Below are positions 34,694 to 43,520 of a stretch of DNA of 64,000 nt, one piece after another. The stretch comes from Stutzerimonas stutzeri (GTDB lineage: Bacteria > Pseudomonadota > Gammaproteobacteria > Pseudomonadales > Pseudomonadaceae): NCBI GenBank assembly GCA_002387205.1, contig DGLA01000022.1:62001-126000 (forward strand). The letters are read 5' to 3'. The notes beneath the pieces were generated by a model. The model ran no database searches, was not told where the DNA came from, and was given only the letters and a program-made list of their open reading frames with translations. The translations under genes and the position numbers were made by a program. The stretch's first letter is position 1, and the number at the start of each line of letters is the position of its first letter.

Positions 34694-35032
34694 TCAGATT
34701 GCGTCGGTATCGGTTTCGCCTGTACGGATGCGAATGGCCTGTTCCAGGTTGACGACGAATATCTTGCCGTCGCCGATCTTGCCGGTGTTGGCTGCCTTGG
34801 TGATGGCCTCGATCACACGGTCGAGCTGATCGTCGGCGATGGCCACGTCGATCTTTACCTTCGGCAGGAAATCGACCACGTACTCAGCGCCACGGTACAG
34901 CTCGGTATGGCCCTTCTGGCGACCGAAGCCCTTGACCTCGGTAACCGTGATGCCCTGGACGCCAATCTCGGACAGCGACTCGCGCACGTCGTCCAGCTTG
35001 AACGGCTTGATGATGGCAGTGACTAGTTTCAT
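34694..35032 (-). CDS. glnK: Nitrogen regulatory protein PII (GlnK)
   Basis: This is the 112-residue PII signal protein. Tyr51 in the T-loop (YRGAEYVVDFLPKVKID), the uridylylation site, is present, along with Tyr46 and the ATP-binding block GKIGDGKIFVVNLEQ and the C-terminal IRTGETDTDAI. PII senses ATP/ADP and 2-oxoglutarate and closes AmtB when unmodified. Linkage to two amtB genes identifies it as GlnK; pseudomonads often have only this PII. Its 5' region has a candidate sigma-54 promoter and an NtrC-type palindrome. Confidence 0.96.
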   Translation of the reverse strand: MKLVTAIIKPFKLDDVRESLSEIGVQGITVTEVKGFGRQKGHTELYRGAEYVVDFLPKVKIDVAIADDQLDRVIEAITKAANTGKIGDGKIFVVNLEQAIRIRTGETDTDAI

Positions 35033-35220
35033 GAAAACTTCTCCCGTTTAGGTGGACTTGCCCCAGAAGTACGAACCCGGCTCAAGTCTAAGCGCAGTGT
35101 CTGGCTCTTGTAACGCGCCGGCGTCGCCGAGCGAGCATCCGACACCATCAACCGATCCGACGAAACGTCCCGAATCGCCTATGACCCGCAACCTGCAGGT
35201 GCTTGCGTCACGAGGAGCCA

Positions 35221-35236
35221 AGCAGAATCGATGCCA
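35221..35236 (-). promoter_or_regulatory. Candidate sigma-54 promoter of glnK-amtB
   Basis: The minus strand reads TGGCATCGATTCTGCT, matching the -24/-12 consensus TGGCACGN4TTGCW at all of the GG and GC core positions with the correct ten-base gap. Transcription would start near 35210, leaving about 180 bases of leader before glnK. Confidence 0.6.
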
Positions 35237-35310
35237 ATCTTGTCGGATAGCCGGTTTGGCGCGATCCACTGCAGGCCCGCAAGATCATGCGGACTCAAAG
35301 CCCTTTGCCT

Positions 35311-35329
35311 GCGCACCAGTTCAGTGCGC
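35311..35329. promoter_or_regulatory. Candidate NtrC-binding palindrome
   Basis: GCGCAC-N7-GTGCGC is a perfect inverted repeat. It has the same spacing as the NtrC consensus TGCAC-N7-GTGCA and differs from it only at the outermost base of each half. It lies about 110 bases upstream of the predicted glnK start point, a usual enhancer distance. Confidence 0.5.
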
Positions 35330-35427
35330 CCTGCTGCGGCGACATGCCCGAAAACGTGCACGGGCGCAAAAATGACGCGTGAACCGGCCGTGCTACACTG
35401 CCGGTCGCTCAAAGAAAGGTGATCCCC

Positions 35428-35691
35428 ATGTTCCCACCCAAAGCGTTCCTGGATGCCGTCGGCTCGCAAGCCTCGCGCCTTTTCAACGGTGAAAATCCCC
35501 TGCCCCGTGCGGAGATCGAAGCCCAGCTCAAAGGCATCGTGCAGGGAGCTCTGAACAAACTCGATGTGGTCAGCCGTGATGAGTTCGACACCCAGATGGT
35601 GGTGCTTGCCCGCACCCGAGCCAGGCTGGAAGCCCTCGAAGCCAAGGTCGCCGAGCTCGAAGAGAAGTTAACGCCCCCCACCTCCGAGTGA
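35428..35691 (+). CDS. ubiK: Ubiquinone biosynthesis accessory factor UbiK (BMFP/YqiC)
   Basis: This 87-residue protein is UbiK (YqiC, BMFP family), which works with UbiJ in aerobic ubiquinone synthesis and binds lipid. It starts MFPPKAFLDAVGSQASRLF at the ATG with AAGGTGAT upstream; an earlier ATT codon is not needed. The C-terminal half DEFDTQMVVLARTRARLEAL and EAKVAELEEKL is the trimeric coiled coil typical of the family. It lies upstream of yifB with 31 bases between them. Confidence 0.93.
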   Translation: MFPPKAFLDAVGSQASRLFNGENPLPRAEIEAQLKGIVQGALNKLDVVSRDEFDTQMVVLARTRARLEALEAKVAELEEKLTPPTSE

Positions 35692-35703
35692 ACCCGGAGG
35701 AAA

Positions 35704-35721
35704 CGATCAAAGGAGTGATCG
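35704..35721 (+). promoter_or_regulatory. Hairpin presenting the yifB ribosome binding site
   Basis: CGATCA-AAGGAG-TGATCG is a perfect six-pair hairpin whose loop is the Shine-Dalgarno sequence AAGGAG, ending one base before the yifB ATG. It could tune initiation or expose the site; its function is not known. Confidence 0.5.
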
Positions 35722-35722
35722 G

Positions 35723-37222
35723 ATGTCCCTCGCAATTGTTCACAGCCGCGCCCAGCTGGGCGTGGAAGCGCCTGCCGTAACGGTAGAGGCGCATCTGGCC
35801 AACGGCCTGCCCTCGCTCGCACTGGTCGGGCTGCCGGAAACCGCGGTCAAGGAAAGCAAGGACCGCGTGCGCAGCGCGATCCTGACTTCCGGCTTCGATT
35901 TCCCGGCGCGCCGCATCACCCTCAACCTGGCACCTGCTGATCTGCCCAAGGATGGAGGCCGTTTCGACCTGGCCATCGCTCTCGGCATTCTGGCCGCCAG
36001 CGCACAGATACCCGGCGATCGCCTCGACACCTTGGAATGCCTGGGGGAACTGGCCCTGTCCGGCGCACTACGCCCGGTTCAGGGGGTGCTGCCTGCAGCA
36101 TTGGCAGCACGCCAGGCCGGACGCGCGCTGCTGGTACCTCGAGCCAATGCCGAAGAAGCCAGCCTGGCCTCGGGATTGGTGGTCTACGTCGCTGACCATC
36201 TCCTTGAAGTGGCCGCGCACTTCAACGGCGTAACCACCATCGAGCCCTTCAAGGCGCAAGGGCTGCTGCGCCAGGTGCTGCCTTACCCTGACCTTGCGGA
36301 TGTGCAGGGGCAGGCCGCCGCCAAGCGCGGCCTGCTGGTCGCCGCAGCCGGCGCGCATAATCTGCTCTTTTCGGGCCCTCCCGGGACCGGCAAGACCCTG
36401 CTGGCAAGCCGTTTGCCCGGCTTGCTGCCCCCGCTGGACGAGCAGGAGGCGCTGGAAGTCGCCGCGATTCATTCGGTTGCAAGCCAGTCTCCGCTTGAAC
36501 ACTGGCCTCAGCGCCCATTCCGGCAGCCCCATCACAGTGCATCGGGCCCTGCTCTGGTCGGCGGCGGCAGTCGGCCGAGGCCTGGGGAAATCACCCTGGC
36601 ACATCAGGGCGTGCTGTTTCTCGACGAGCTGCCCGAATTCGACCGCAAGGTGCTGGAGGTTCTGCGCGAGCCGCTGGAGTCCGGCTGCATCGTGATTGCC
36701 CGCGCGCGAGACAAGGTCCGCTTCCCGGCGCGTTTTCAGCTGGTCGCGGCAATGAACCCCTGTCCCTGTGGCTACCTTGGCGACCCCAGCGGCCGATGCC
36801 GCTGCTCTCCCGATCAGATCCAGCGCTATCGTGGCAAGCTTTCCGGGCCGCTGCTGGATCGCATCGACCTGCATCTGACGGTCGCACGCGAGGCCACTTC
36901 CCTGAATGTGCCGCTCGCCAGCACCGATACCACACAGCAGGTGGCCGCACAGGTAGCCGAGGCACGGCAGATTCAGTTGCGCCGCCAAGGCTGCGCCAAC
37001 GCCTTTCTTGACCTTTCAGGTTTGCGCAGCCACTGCCAATTGCAGCCCGACGATCAGCTTTGGCTGGAGCGCGCCTGCGAACGCCTGGGTCTCTCTCTGC
37101 GTGCTGCACACCGGATACTGAAGGTTGCGCGCACGCTGGCCGACCTTCAACAGGGCAAATCCATTGGCCGCATGCACCTGGCCGAGGCACTGCAATACCG
37201 CCCCGGAGGCCAGGCTGGCTGA
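35723..37222 (+). CDS. comM: YifB/ComM family Mg-chelatase-like AAA+ ATPase
   Basis: This 499-residue protein is YifB/ComM, a hexameric helicase that promotes branch migration during natural transformation. The N-terminal Lon-like domain (1-170) begins SLAIVHSRAQLGVEAPAVTV. Walker A is GPPGTGKTLL near residues 217-226 and Walker B FLDELPEF. A cysteine cluster NPCPCGYLGDPSGRCRC and the C-terminal Mg_chelatase domain follow. The P. stutzeri group is known for natural transformation, so a working copy is plausible. Confidence 0.9.
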   Translation: MSLAIVHSRAQLGVEAPAVTVEAHLANGLPSLALVGLPETAVKESKDRVRSAILTSGFDFPARRITLNLAPADLPKDGGRFDLAIALGILAASAQIPGDRLDTLECLGELALSGALRPVQGVLPAALAARQAGRALLVPRANAEEASLASGLVVYVADHLLEVAAHFNGVTTIEPFKAQGLLRQVLPYPDLADVQGQAAAKRGLLVAAAGAHNLLFSGPPGTGKTLLASRLPGLLPPLDEQEALEVAAIHSVASQSPLEHWPQRPFRQPHHSASGPALVGGGSRPRPGEITLAHQGVLFLDELPEFDRKVLEVLREPLESGCIVIARARDKVRFPARFQLVAAMNPCPCGYLGDPSGRCRCSPDQIQRYRGKLSGPLLDRIDLHLTVAREATSLNVPLASTDTTQQVAAQVAEARQIQLRRQGCANAFLDLSGLRSHCQLQPDDQLWLERACERLGLSLRAAHRILKVARTLADLQQGKSIGRMHLAEALQYRPGGQAG

Positions 37223-37450
37223 GCTGGGGAGGCTTTCGGACTGCACCGAGAAAGCGCGCCGAAAACGAATCAGCTACGCGTCTTGGAGAAGCTTAATTTC
37301 CGCTGCAACTTGCCTGTTTAGATGGTCCATTCTGTTGAGCAGCCTCGTTGCAATTGGCAATCCACCGGTTGAAAACCGACCAGTATGCTAGATTGCGCCC
37401 TCTTCGCCACAGGCGGCCACTCCCTAATTGGTAACTAAAAGGAGCGCAGC

Positions 37451-39421
37451 ATGGAGGCCAACAAGTCTTCTTCGCCCACCCTCAATCCCCCGGTTTTCTA
37501 CGGCTCAGCCATCCTGATTCTGATGCTGGTGGTTTACAGCGTCGCCGCGCCGGAGCATGCGCAGAGCATGTTCAGCGATGTCCAGGCCTGGATCATCGCC
37601 AACGTCAGCTGGCTCTACATTCTTGCTGTCGCGGTCATACTGTTGATGGTCGTGTTGCTGGCGCTCAGCCGTTATGGCGAGATCAAGCTGGGCCCTGACC
37701 ACAGCGAGCCGGACTACAGCTACCCGACCTGGTTTTCCATGCTGTTCTCCGCGGGCATGGGCATCGGTCTCATGTTCTTTGGCGTCGCCGAACCGGTCAT
37801 GCACTTCCTCTCGCCGCCGGTTGGCGAAGGTGGCACGGTCGCCGCGGCACGCGAGGCCATGAAAATCACATTCTTTCACTGGGGCCTGCACGCCTGGGCC
37901 ATTTATGCCATCGTGGCGATGATCCTGGCCTACTTCAGCTTTCGCCAAGGCCTGCCACTGACGCTGCGCTCGGCGCTGTACCCACTCATCGGCGAGCGCA
38001 TCCATGGCCCCATCGGCCACGCCGTGGACATCTTCGCCATCATCGGCACCGTCCTGGGCGTTGCAACGTCACTGGGGCTGGGCGTCACTCAAATCAACAC
38101 CGGGCTCAACCATCTTTATGGCCTGCCTATCTCGGTTCCGGTGCAGATCGCATTGATCGCCGGCACAACCGTGTTGGCCACCATCTCGGTGGTGACGGGC
38201 CTGGATAAAGGCGTACGCCGACTGTCGGAACTGAACCTGACGCTGGCCGTCCTGCTGTTGGTGCTGGTACTGGTGACCGGGCCGACCGTGTTTATCCTGC
38301 AGACCTTCGTACAAAACACCGGCAATTACTTTTCGCAGATCGTCACTGCAACCTTCAACCTCTACGCCTACGAACCGAACGACTGGATCGGTGGCTGGAC
38401 GCTGTTCTATTGGGGCTGGTGGCTGGCATGGTCGCCCTTTGTGGGCCTGTTTATCGCGCGCATCTCGCGCGGCCGCACCATCCGCGAATTCGTCACCGGC
38501 GTACTGCTGGTCCCGACCGCCTTCACCTTGCTGTGGATGACCGTTTTTGGCGATACCGCGATCCACATGATCCTTTGGGAACATGTCACCAGCCTGGGCG
38601 AAGCGATCGAGCGTGACAGCTCGTTGGCGCTGTTCGCATTCCTGGAGCACTTCCCGTTTGCATCCTTGCTGTCACTGATTGCGATCATCATGGTGGTGGT
38701 GTTCTTCATCACCTCGGCGGACTCCGGTGCACTCGTCGTGGACATGCTCGCCTCGGGCGGTCAAGGCCAGACGCCTGTATGGCAGCGAGTCTTCTGGGCC
38801 GGTTCCATGGGTGCGGTCGCCATCGCTCTGCTGCTTGCCGACGGCCTGACGGCGCTGCAAACCGCGACCATCGCCAGCGCATTACCCTTCACCCTCGTGT
38901 TGCTCTGCGCCATGTGGGGCTTACTCAAGGCGTTGCGCGTGGATGCGACCAAGCAGGGTCTGCGCTACCAGACGGTCAGCACCACGCCCACCGCTCCACA
39001 GTCCGAAGGTGGCTGGCGGCGCCGCGTACAGAACCTGACCAAGTATCCGCGCCGTCGTGACGTGGAGCGTTTCATCAGCGAAATCGCAGCGCCCGCATGC
39101 GCCGAAGTGGCTGAAGAACTTCGCAAGCAAGGCTACGCCGTGGAGCTTACCGGCGGGGAAGACAACCGCACCGGGTTGCAGATCACCCATGAAGGCGCAC
39201 CCGACTTCATCTACCAGATCCGCCCACGCGGTTATCCGATGCCGAGTTTCGTCGCAACCGAAGAGGGCGATACCGACGAGGCCACCTACTTCCGTGCCGA
39301 GGTTCACCTCAAGGAGGGTGGGCAGAATTACGATGTGATGGGCTGGAGCCGGGATGGGGTAATCGGCGACATCCTGGACCAGTATGAGAAGCACATGCAC
39401 TTCTTGCACATGGTCCGTTGA
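37451..39421 (+). CDS. BCCT family betaine/choline transporter (BetT-like)
   Basis: This 656-residue inner-membrane transporter belongs to the BCCT family, which takes up choline, betaine or carnitine with sodium or protons. Twelve helices fill residues 15-510; the signature GWTLFYWGWWLAWSPFVGLF with its tryptophan cage is near 315-335, and MGIGLMFFGVAEP carries the conserved glycine stretch. The C-terminal cytosolic domain of about 130 residues (KYPRRRDVERFISEIAAP onward) is the osmosensing tail of BetT-type members. ATG has AAGGAG. The substrate is not certain; choline is likely. Confidence 0.9.
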   Translation: MEANKSSSPTLNPPVFYGSAILILMLVVYSVAAPEHAQSMFSDVQAWIIANVSWLYILAVAVILLMVVLLALSRYGEIKLGPDHSEPDYSYPTWFSMLFSAGMGIGLMFFGVAEPVMHFLSPPVGEGGTVAAAREAMKITFFHWGLHAWAIYAIVAMILAYFSFRQGLPLTLRSALYPLIGERIHGPIGHAVDIFAIIGTVLGVATSLGLGVTQINTGLNHLYGLPISVPVQIALIAGTTVLATISVVTGLDKGVRRLSELNLTLAVLLLVLVLVTGPTVFILQTFVQNTGNYFSQIVTATFNLYAYEPNDWIGGWTLFYWGWWLAWSPFVGLFIARISRGRTIREFVTGVLLVPTAFTLLWMTVFGDTAIHMILWEHVTSLGEAIERDSSLALFAFLEHFPFASLLSLIAIIMVVVFFITSADSGALVVDMLASGGQGQTPVWQRVFWAGSMGAVAIALLLADGLTALQTATIASALPFTLVLLCAMWGLLKALRVDATKQGLRYQTVSTTPTAPQSEGGWRRRVQNLTKYPRRRDVERFISEIAAPACAEVAEELRKQGYAVELTGGEDNRTGLQITHEGAPDFIYQIRPRGYPMPSFVATEEGDTDEATYFRAEVHLKEGGQNYDVMGWSRDGVIGDILDQYEKHMHFLHMVR

Positions 39422-39426
39422 CCATT

Positions 39427-39452
39427 GCGCCGGGCCCATGCCCGGCGCTTCG
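39427..39452. terminator. Bidirectional terminator between the BCCT gene and the GGDEF-EAL gene
   Basis: GCGCCGGGC (39427-39435) pairs perfectly with GCCCGGCGC (39440-39448) across the loop CCAT and is followed by TTCGTTT. It lies between two convergent genes. Confidence 0.85.
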
Positions 39453-39454
39453 TT

Positions 39455-41116
39455 TCAGTGCCTCGCGTAAGCCGTCCGGCTTTTGTCGAGGAAGGGCCGA
39501 AGCTCGGCCAACGGCAGCGGTTTGCTGATCAGGAATCCCTGGATCTGATCCGCTCCAAAGCGTCGCAGCTGCCCGAGCTGCGATGCGCCCTCTACTCCTT
39601 CTGCCACCACTTCCAGTCCCAGCGTATGGGCCAGGCTGATCATCGCCCGAACCAGCCGGCCATTCTTAGGCCGTGCGGCCATCTGATCAACAAAGCTCTT
39701 GTCGATCTTCAACAGACTGATGGGCAGGCGACTGAGGTGCACGAACGACGAGAACCCGGTCCCGAAGTCGTCCAGCGAGAAGCGCACACCGAGCGCCGCC
39801 AGTGCGCTCATGGTGCCGCTTACCTGGTCGCTGCGCCGCATCACAGCGGTTTCGGTGAGCTCGAATTCCAGCCAGTGCGGGTCTATGCCGCGCTCCTCGA
39901 TCAACCGCTGCAGGGTCGCCAGCATCTGGCTGTCCTGGAACTGCCGAAACGAGAGGTTGATCGCCATGTGCAGCTCGCCTGCACCGCTTTCGCGCAGGCT
40001 TTGCATGTCGCGCAGCGCCCGCGCGATCACCCAGTACCCCAGCGGCACGATCAGGCCGCTTTCCTCGGCCATGGGGATGAACTCATCCGGCCCCAGCAGG
40101 CCACGCTCGGCATGCGGCCAGCGCACCAGGGCCTCCATGCCGACGATGCGCCCGGTGTCGATGCACAGGCGCGGTTGATAATGCAGCTCCAGGTCGTCGC
40201 GGCGTAGCGCCCGGCGCAACTCGCCTTCCAGATCGGCGAGATGGCTGGCGCTGCGGTTGACCCGCTCGTTGAAGAGGTACCAGGTGCAACCCTGGCTGGC
40301 CTTGGCATGGCGCATGGCGACCTGCCCCAGCCAGAGCAGCTGATCCGAATCGGTGTCCGCCTTGGCGTGGGCGATACCGAGACTGCAGCCCAGCATCAGG
40401 CTTTCGCCATCGATCCAGTAGGGTTCAGCCAGGGCTTCCACCACACGGTCTGCAACAAGCTCGGCGCGACCCGGTCGCCGTTCGGTATCCAGCAACAGTG
40501 CGAATTCATCACCGCCGAGTCGAGCCAGGATGTCACCCACCTCAAGCTGTGACCTCAAGCGTGCCACCACCTGCAGGATCAGGCTGTCCCCGGCCTGATG
40601 CCCCAGCGCGTCGTTAACGCGACGGAAATTATCCAGATCCAGAAAGCCCAGGGCCAAACCCTCGCCTTCATGTTCGGCCAGGCGCGATGCGAGCAGGGCC
40701 TGGAAACCCTGACGGTTGGCGATGCCGGTCAGCGCATCCTGTACCGCCAGGCGCTGCAGCGCCCCCTGCAGGTTGCAGCGTTCGCGTGCATAGCGCAGGC
40801 AGCGACGCAACATCTCAGCGCCAACGTTGGGGCCCGGAAGCCAGTCGATCACGCCATCCGGGGTTTCCAGCGGCTCGTCCGCAAGCAACAGCACGGTCGG
40901 CCAGGGGAAGTGCGCCGAGGGAGGGCGACAACCAGGTGTCGCAAGCAGCAGGTTGTGCCCGCTTTCGGAAAGCAGCGCCGTGGCGGCAGACCAATCGTTG
41001 GCGATCATCAGCTGATCGCGACTGCGTAGAATCGCCAGCGCAGCCTGCAGTTGTTCGGCCCACTCGGGCTCACGGGCCAGCAGGACCAGACGCATCGGTT
41101 GTATAGACGATGTCAC
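39455..41116 (-). CDS. GGDEF-EAL bifunctional cyclic-di-GMP protein
   Basis: This 553-residue cytosolic protein has an N-terminal receiver-like fold (1-110) with no obvious phospho-acceptor set, a GGDEF domain (about 120-285; ARLGGDEFALLLD) and an EAL domain (about 300-545; GMEALVRWPH). The GGDEF motif is intact but the inhibitory RxxD site is missing (EVGD in its place). The EAL ligands INLSFRQF, ELTETAVM, DDFGTGFSS, LKIDKSFV and AEGVE are all present, so phosphodiesterase activity is likely; cyclase activity is also possible. I use the GTG at 41116 with GGGGAAA upstream. Confidence 0.9.
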   Translation of the reverse strand: MTSSIQPMRLVLLAREPEWAEQLQAALAILRSRDQLMIANDWSAATALLSESGHNLLLATPGCRPPSAHFPWPTVLLLADEPLETPDGVIDWLPGPNVGAEMLRRCLRYARERCNLQGALQRLAVQDALTGIANRQGFQALLASRLAEHEGEGLALGFLDLDNFRRVNDALGHQAGDSLILQVVARLRSQLEVGDILARLGGDEFALLLDTERRPGRAELVADRVVEALAEPYWIDGESLMLGCSLGIAHAKADTDSDQLLWLGQVAMRHAKASQGCTWYLFNERVNRSASHLADLEGELRRALRRDDLELHYQPRLCIDTGRIVGMEALVRWPHAERGLLGPDEFIPMAEESGLIVPLGYWVIARALRDMQSLRESGAGELHMAINLSFRQFQDSQMLATLQRLIEERGIDPHWLEFELTETAVMRRSDQVSGTMSALAALGVRFSLDDFGTGFSSFVHLSRLPISLLKIDKSFVDQMAARPKNGRLVRAMISLAHTLGLEVVAEGVEGASQLGQLRRFGADQIQGFLISKPLPLAELRPFLDKSRTAYARH

Positions 41117-41360
41117 AGTGTTTCCCCGGTTCGTACGGAGCAGGAGGTGGCATTGCCACCTCGACGGTTACACCTCCTTGTGTGAAGCGGGGCGGCAAGC
41201 TGAGCAGCCTAAAGCGGGCGCCGCGGCGCATAGCCTAGAGCATTGCAGCACATAACCCAGCCTCGCCGGCGACGACCGGTAGTTGCAGCCTGTCGACAGC
41301 CTCAATTAGCGGGGCCAGCCCTGCTAAACTCTCGCCCCCGTTTCAACAGACCAAACGACG

Positions 41361-43370
41361 ATGTCCCGACTCAATCCCCGGCAGCAGGAAGCCGTGAACT
41401 ACGTCGGCGGCCCCATGCTGGTGCTCGCCGGCGCCGGTTCCGGCAAGACCAGCGTGATCACCCGCAAGATCGCCTACCTGATCCAGCAATGCGGCATCCG
41501 CGCGCAGTACATCGTCGCGGTGACCTTCACCAACAAGGCCGCCCGCGAGATGAAGGAGCGCGTCAGCAGCCTGCTGCGCGGCGGAGAAGGCCGCGGCCTG
41601 ACGGTCTCGACCTTCCACAATCTCGGCCTGAACATCATTCGCAAGGAATACGCCAAGTTGGGTTACAAGCCCGGCTTTTCGATCTTCGATGAGGGCGACA
41701 TCAAGGCGCTGCTGACCGACATCATGCAGAAGGAATACGCCGGCGACGACGGCGTGGACGAGATCAAGGGCTACATCGGCAACTGGAAGAACGACCTGAT
41801 CACGCCCGAAGAAGCCCTGGCAAACGCGCGCAATCCAAAGGAGCAGACCGCCGCCATCGTCTACACCCACTACCAGCGCACACTCAAGGCGTACAACGCG
41901 GTGGATTTCGACGACCTCATCATGCAGCCGGTCAAGCTGTTCCAGAACCATCCCGATGTGCTGGAGAAATGGCGCAACAAGGTTCGCTACATGCTGGTCG
42001 ACGAATACCAGGACACCAATGCCAGTCAGTACCTGCTGGTCAAAATGCTGGTGCAGGAGCGGGCGCACTTTACCGTGGTGGGCGACGACGACCAGTCGAT
42101 CTACGCCTGGCGCGGCGCGCGTCCGGAAAACCTGATGCAGCTGAAGGAGGACTTCCCGTCGCTGAAAGTGGTGATGCTCGAGCAGAACTACCGCTCCACC
42201 AGCCGCATCCTCAAATGTGCCAACGTGCTGATCGCCAACAACCCGCACGCTTTCGAAAAGCAGTTGTGGTCCGAAATGGGGCACGGCGACGCCATACGAG
42301 TCATCCGTTGTCGGAACGAGGAAGCCGAAGCCGAGCGCGTGGCGATGGAAATCCTCACGCTGCACCTGAAGACTGGGCGGCCCTACAGTGATTTCGCCAT
42401 CCTCTATCGCGGTAACTATCAAGCCAAGCTGATCGAGCTGAAGCTGCAGCACCACCAGATCCCCTATCGGCTGTCCGGCGGCACCAGCTTTTTTGCCCGC
42501 CAGGAAGTGAAGGATCTGATGAGCTACTTCCGCCTGCTGGTCAATCCGGACGATGACAATGCGTTTCTGCGCGTGATCAACGTGCCGCGCCGGGAAATCG
42601 GCTCAACCACGCTGGAAAAGCTCGGCAACTACGCCACCGCCCGCAAGATCTCGATGTACACCGCCTGCGACGAAATGGGACTGGGTGAGCATCTGGATAG
42701 CCGCTTCACCGATCGCCTATCGCGCTTCAAGCGCTACATGGACAACCTGCGCATGCAGTGCGCGCAAAACGACCCCATCGCCGCCCTGCGCAGCATGGTC
42801 ATGGACATCGACTACGAGACCTGGGTGCGCGCGCAAACCTCCAGCGACAAGGCCGCCGACTTCCGCATGGGCAACGTCTGGTTCCTAATCGATGCGCTGA
42901 AAAACACGCTCGAGAAAGACGAAGAAGGCGACATGACCATCGAGGAGGCCATCGCCAAACTCGTGCTGCGCGACATGCTCGAACGCCAGCAGGAAGAGGA
43001 AGAAGGCGCCGACGGTGTGCAGATGATGACGCTGCATGCGTCCAAGGGACTGGAATTTCCTTACGTCTTCATCCTCGGCATGGAGGAAGAAATCCTCCCG
43101 CACCGCTCCAGCATCGAAGCCGACACCATCGAGGAAGAACGCCGCCTGGCCTATGTCGGCATCACCCGCGCGCGGCAGAACCTGGCGATGACCTTTGCCG
43201 CCAAGCGCAAGCAGTACGGCGAGATCATCGAATGCATGCCCAGCCGCTTTCTCGACGAGCTGCCGCAGGAAGACCTGGAGTGGGAAGGCCAGGAAGACGC
43301 GCCGATGGAAGTCAAAGCTGCGCGCGGCAACGACGCGCTGGCAGCGATGCGGGCGATGTTGAAGAAATAG
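41361..43370 (+). CDS. rep: ATP-dependent DNA helicase Rep
   Basis: This 669-residue superfamily 1A 3'-5' helicase clears proteins and helps restart replication forks. Motif I is LAGAGSGKTSVITRK (residues 18-32), motif II VDEYQDTNASQY, motif III VGDDDQSIYAWRGA, motif IV LEQNYRSTSRIL, motif V LHASKGLEFPYVFILG and motif VI EERRLAYVGITRARQNL. Length and the ending, with a basic tail, fit Rep rather than UvrD. The start MSRLNPRQQEAVNYVGGP is standard. It is followed by repeats. Confidence 0.96.
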   Translation: MSRLNPRQQEAVNYVGGPMLVLAGAGSGKTSVITRKIAYLIQQCGIRAQYIVAVTFTNKAAREMKERVSSLLRGGEGRGLTVSTFHNLGLNIIRKEYAKLGYKPGFSIFDEGDIKALLTDIMQKEYAGDDGVDEIKGYIGNWKNDLITPEEALANARNPKEQTAAIVYTHYQRTLKAYNAVDFDDLIMQPVKLFQNHPDVLEKWRNKVRYMLVDEYQDTNASQYLLVKMLVQERAHFTVVGDDDQSIYAWRGARPENLMQLKEDFPSLKVVMLEQNYRSTSRILKCANVLIANNPHAFEKQLWSEMGHGDAIRVIRCRNEEAEAERVAMEILTLHLKTGRPYSDFAILYRGNYQAKLIELKLQHHQIPYRLSGGTSFFARQEVKDLMSYFRLLVNPDDDNAFLRVINVPRREIGSTTLEKLGNYATARKISMYTACDEMGLGEHLDSRFTDRLSRFKRYMDNLRMQCAQNDPIAALRSMVMDIDYETWVRAQTSSDKAADFRMGNVWFLIDALKNTLEKDEEGDMTIEEAIAKLVLRDMLERQQEEEEGADGVQMMTLHASKGLEFPYVFILGMEEEILPHRSSIEADTIEEERRLAYVGITRARQNLAMTFAAKRKQYGEIIECMPSRFLDELPQEDLEWEGQEDAPMEVKAARGNDALAAMRAMLKK

Positions 43371-43375
43371 CAGCA

Positions 43376-43391
43376 GCTGGAAGCTGGAAGC
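43376..43391. repeat. Short tandem repeat, GCTGGAA type
   Basis: Two copies of GCTGGAA and a partial third follow the rep stop codon by six bases. It belongs to the same repeat family as 13411-13434 and 28959-28980. Confidence 0.65.
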
Positions 43392-43398
43392 GGAAGAC

Positions 43399-43520
43399 GT
43401 AGGGTGGATCACGCCTCACTGATCCACCAGTGGCGATCCACCGGGGTGGCGCGCCATGCATTCGTGGGGATAACGCTCACAGAGCGGAATCGGGGGATGA
43501 ACAGAACGTCATCCACCCAC
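43399..43520. repeat. REP-like doublet (REPIN-like) between rep and the IclR gene
   Basis: Two similar hairpins face each other. The first has GGTGGATCA (43403-43411) and TGATCCACC (43420-43428), inside GTAGGGTGGATCACG. The second, read on the minus strand from 43520, begins GTGGGTGGATGACG and pairs GGATGA (43495-43500) with TCATCC (43509-43514). Two inverted REP-like palindromes with a spacer is the REPIN layout, common in Pseudomonas intergenic regions. Confidence 0.65.

Larger units (their letters stand above)
35033..35427. other. Intergenic control region between glnK and ubiK
   Basis: This 395-base gap separates divergent genes. It contains a candidate sigma-54 promoter and an NtrC-like site for glnK. 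On the ubiK side, AAAGAAAGGTGAT at 35411-35423 gives the ribosome binding site; no clear ubiK promoter was picked out. No open frame here resembles a gene. Confidence 0.6.

Noticed and set aside
35311..35329. Intrinsic terminator reading of the GCGCAC/GTGCGC repeat
   Set aside because: No T run and no gene ends nearby; the spacing fits an NtrC site better.
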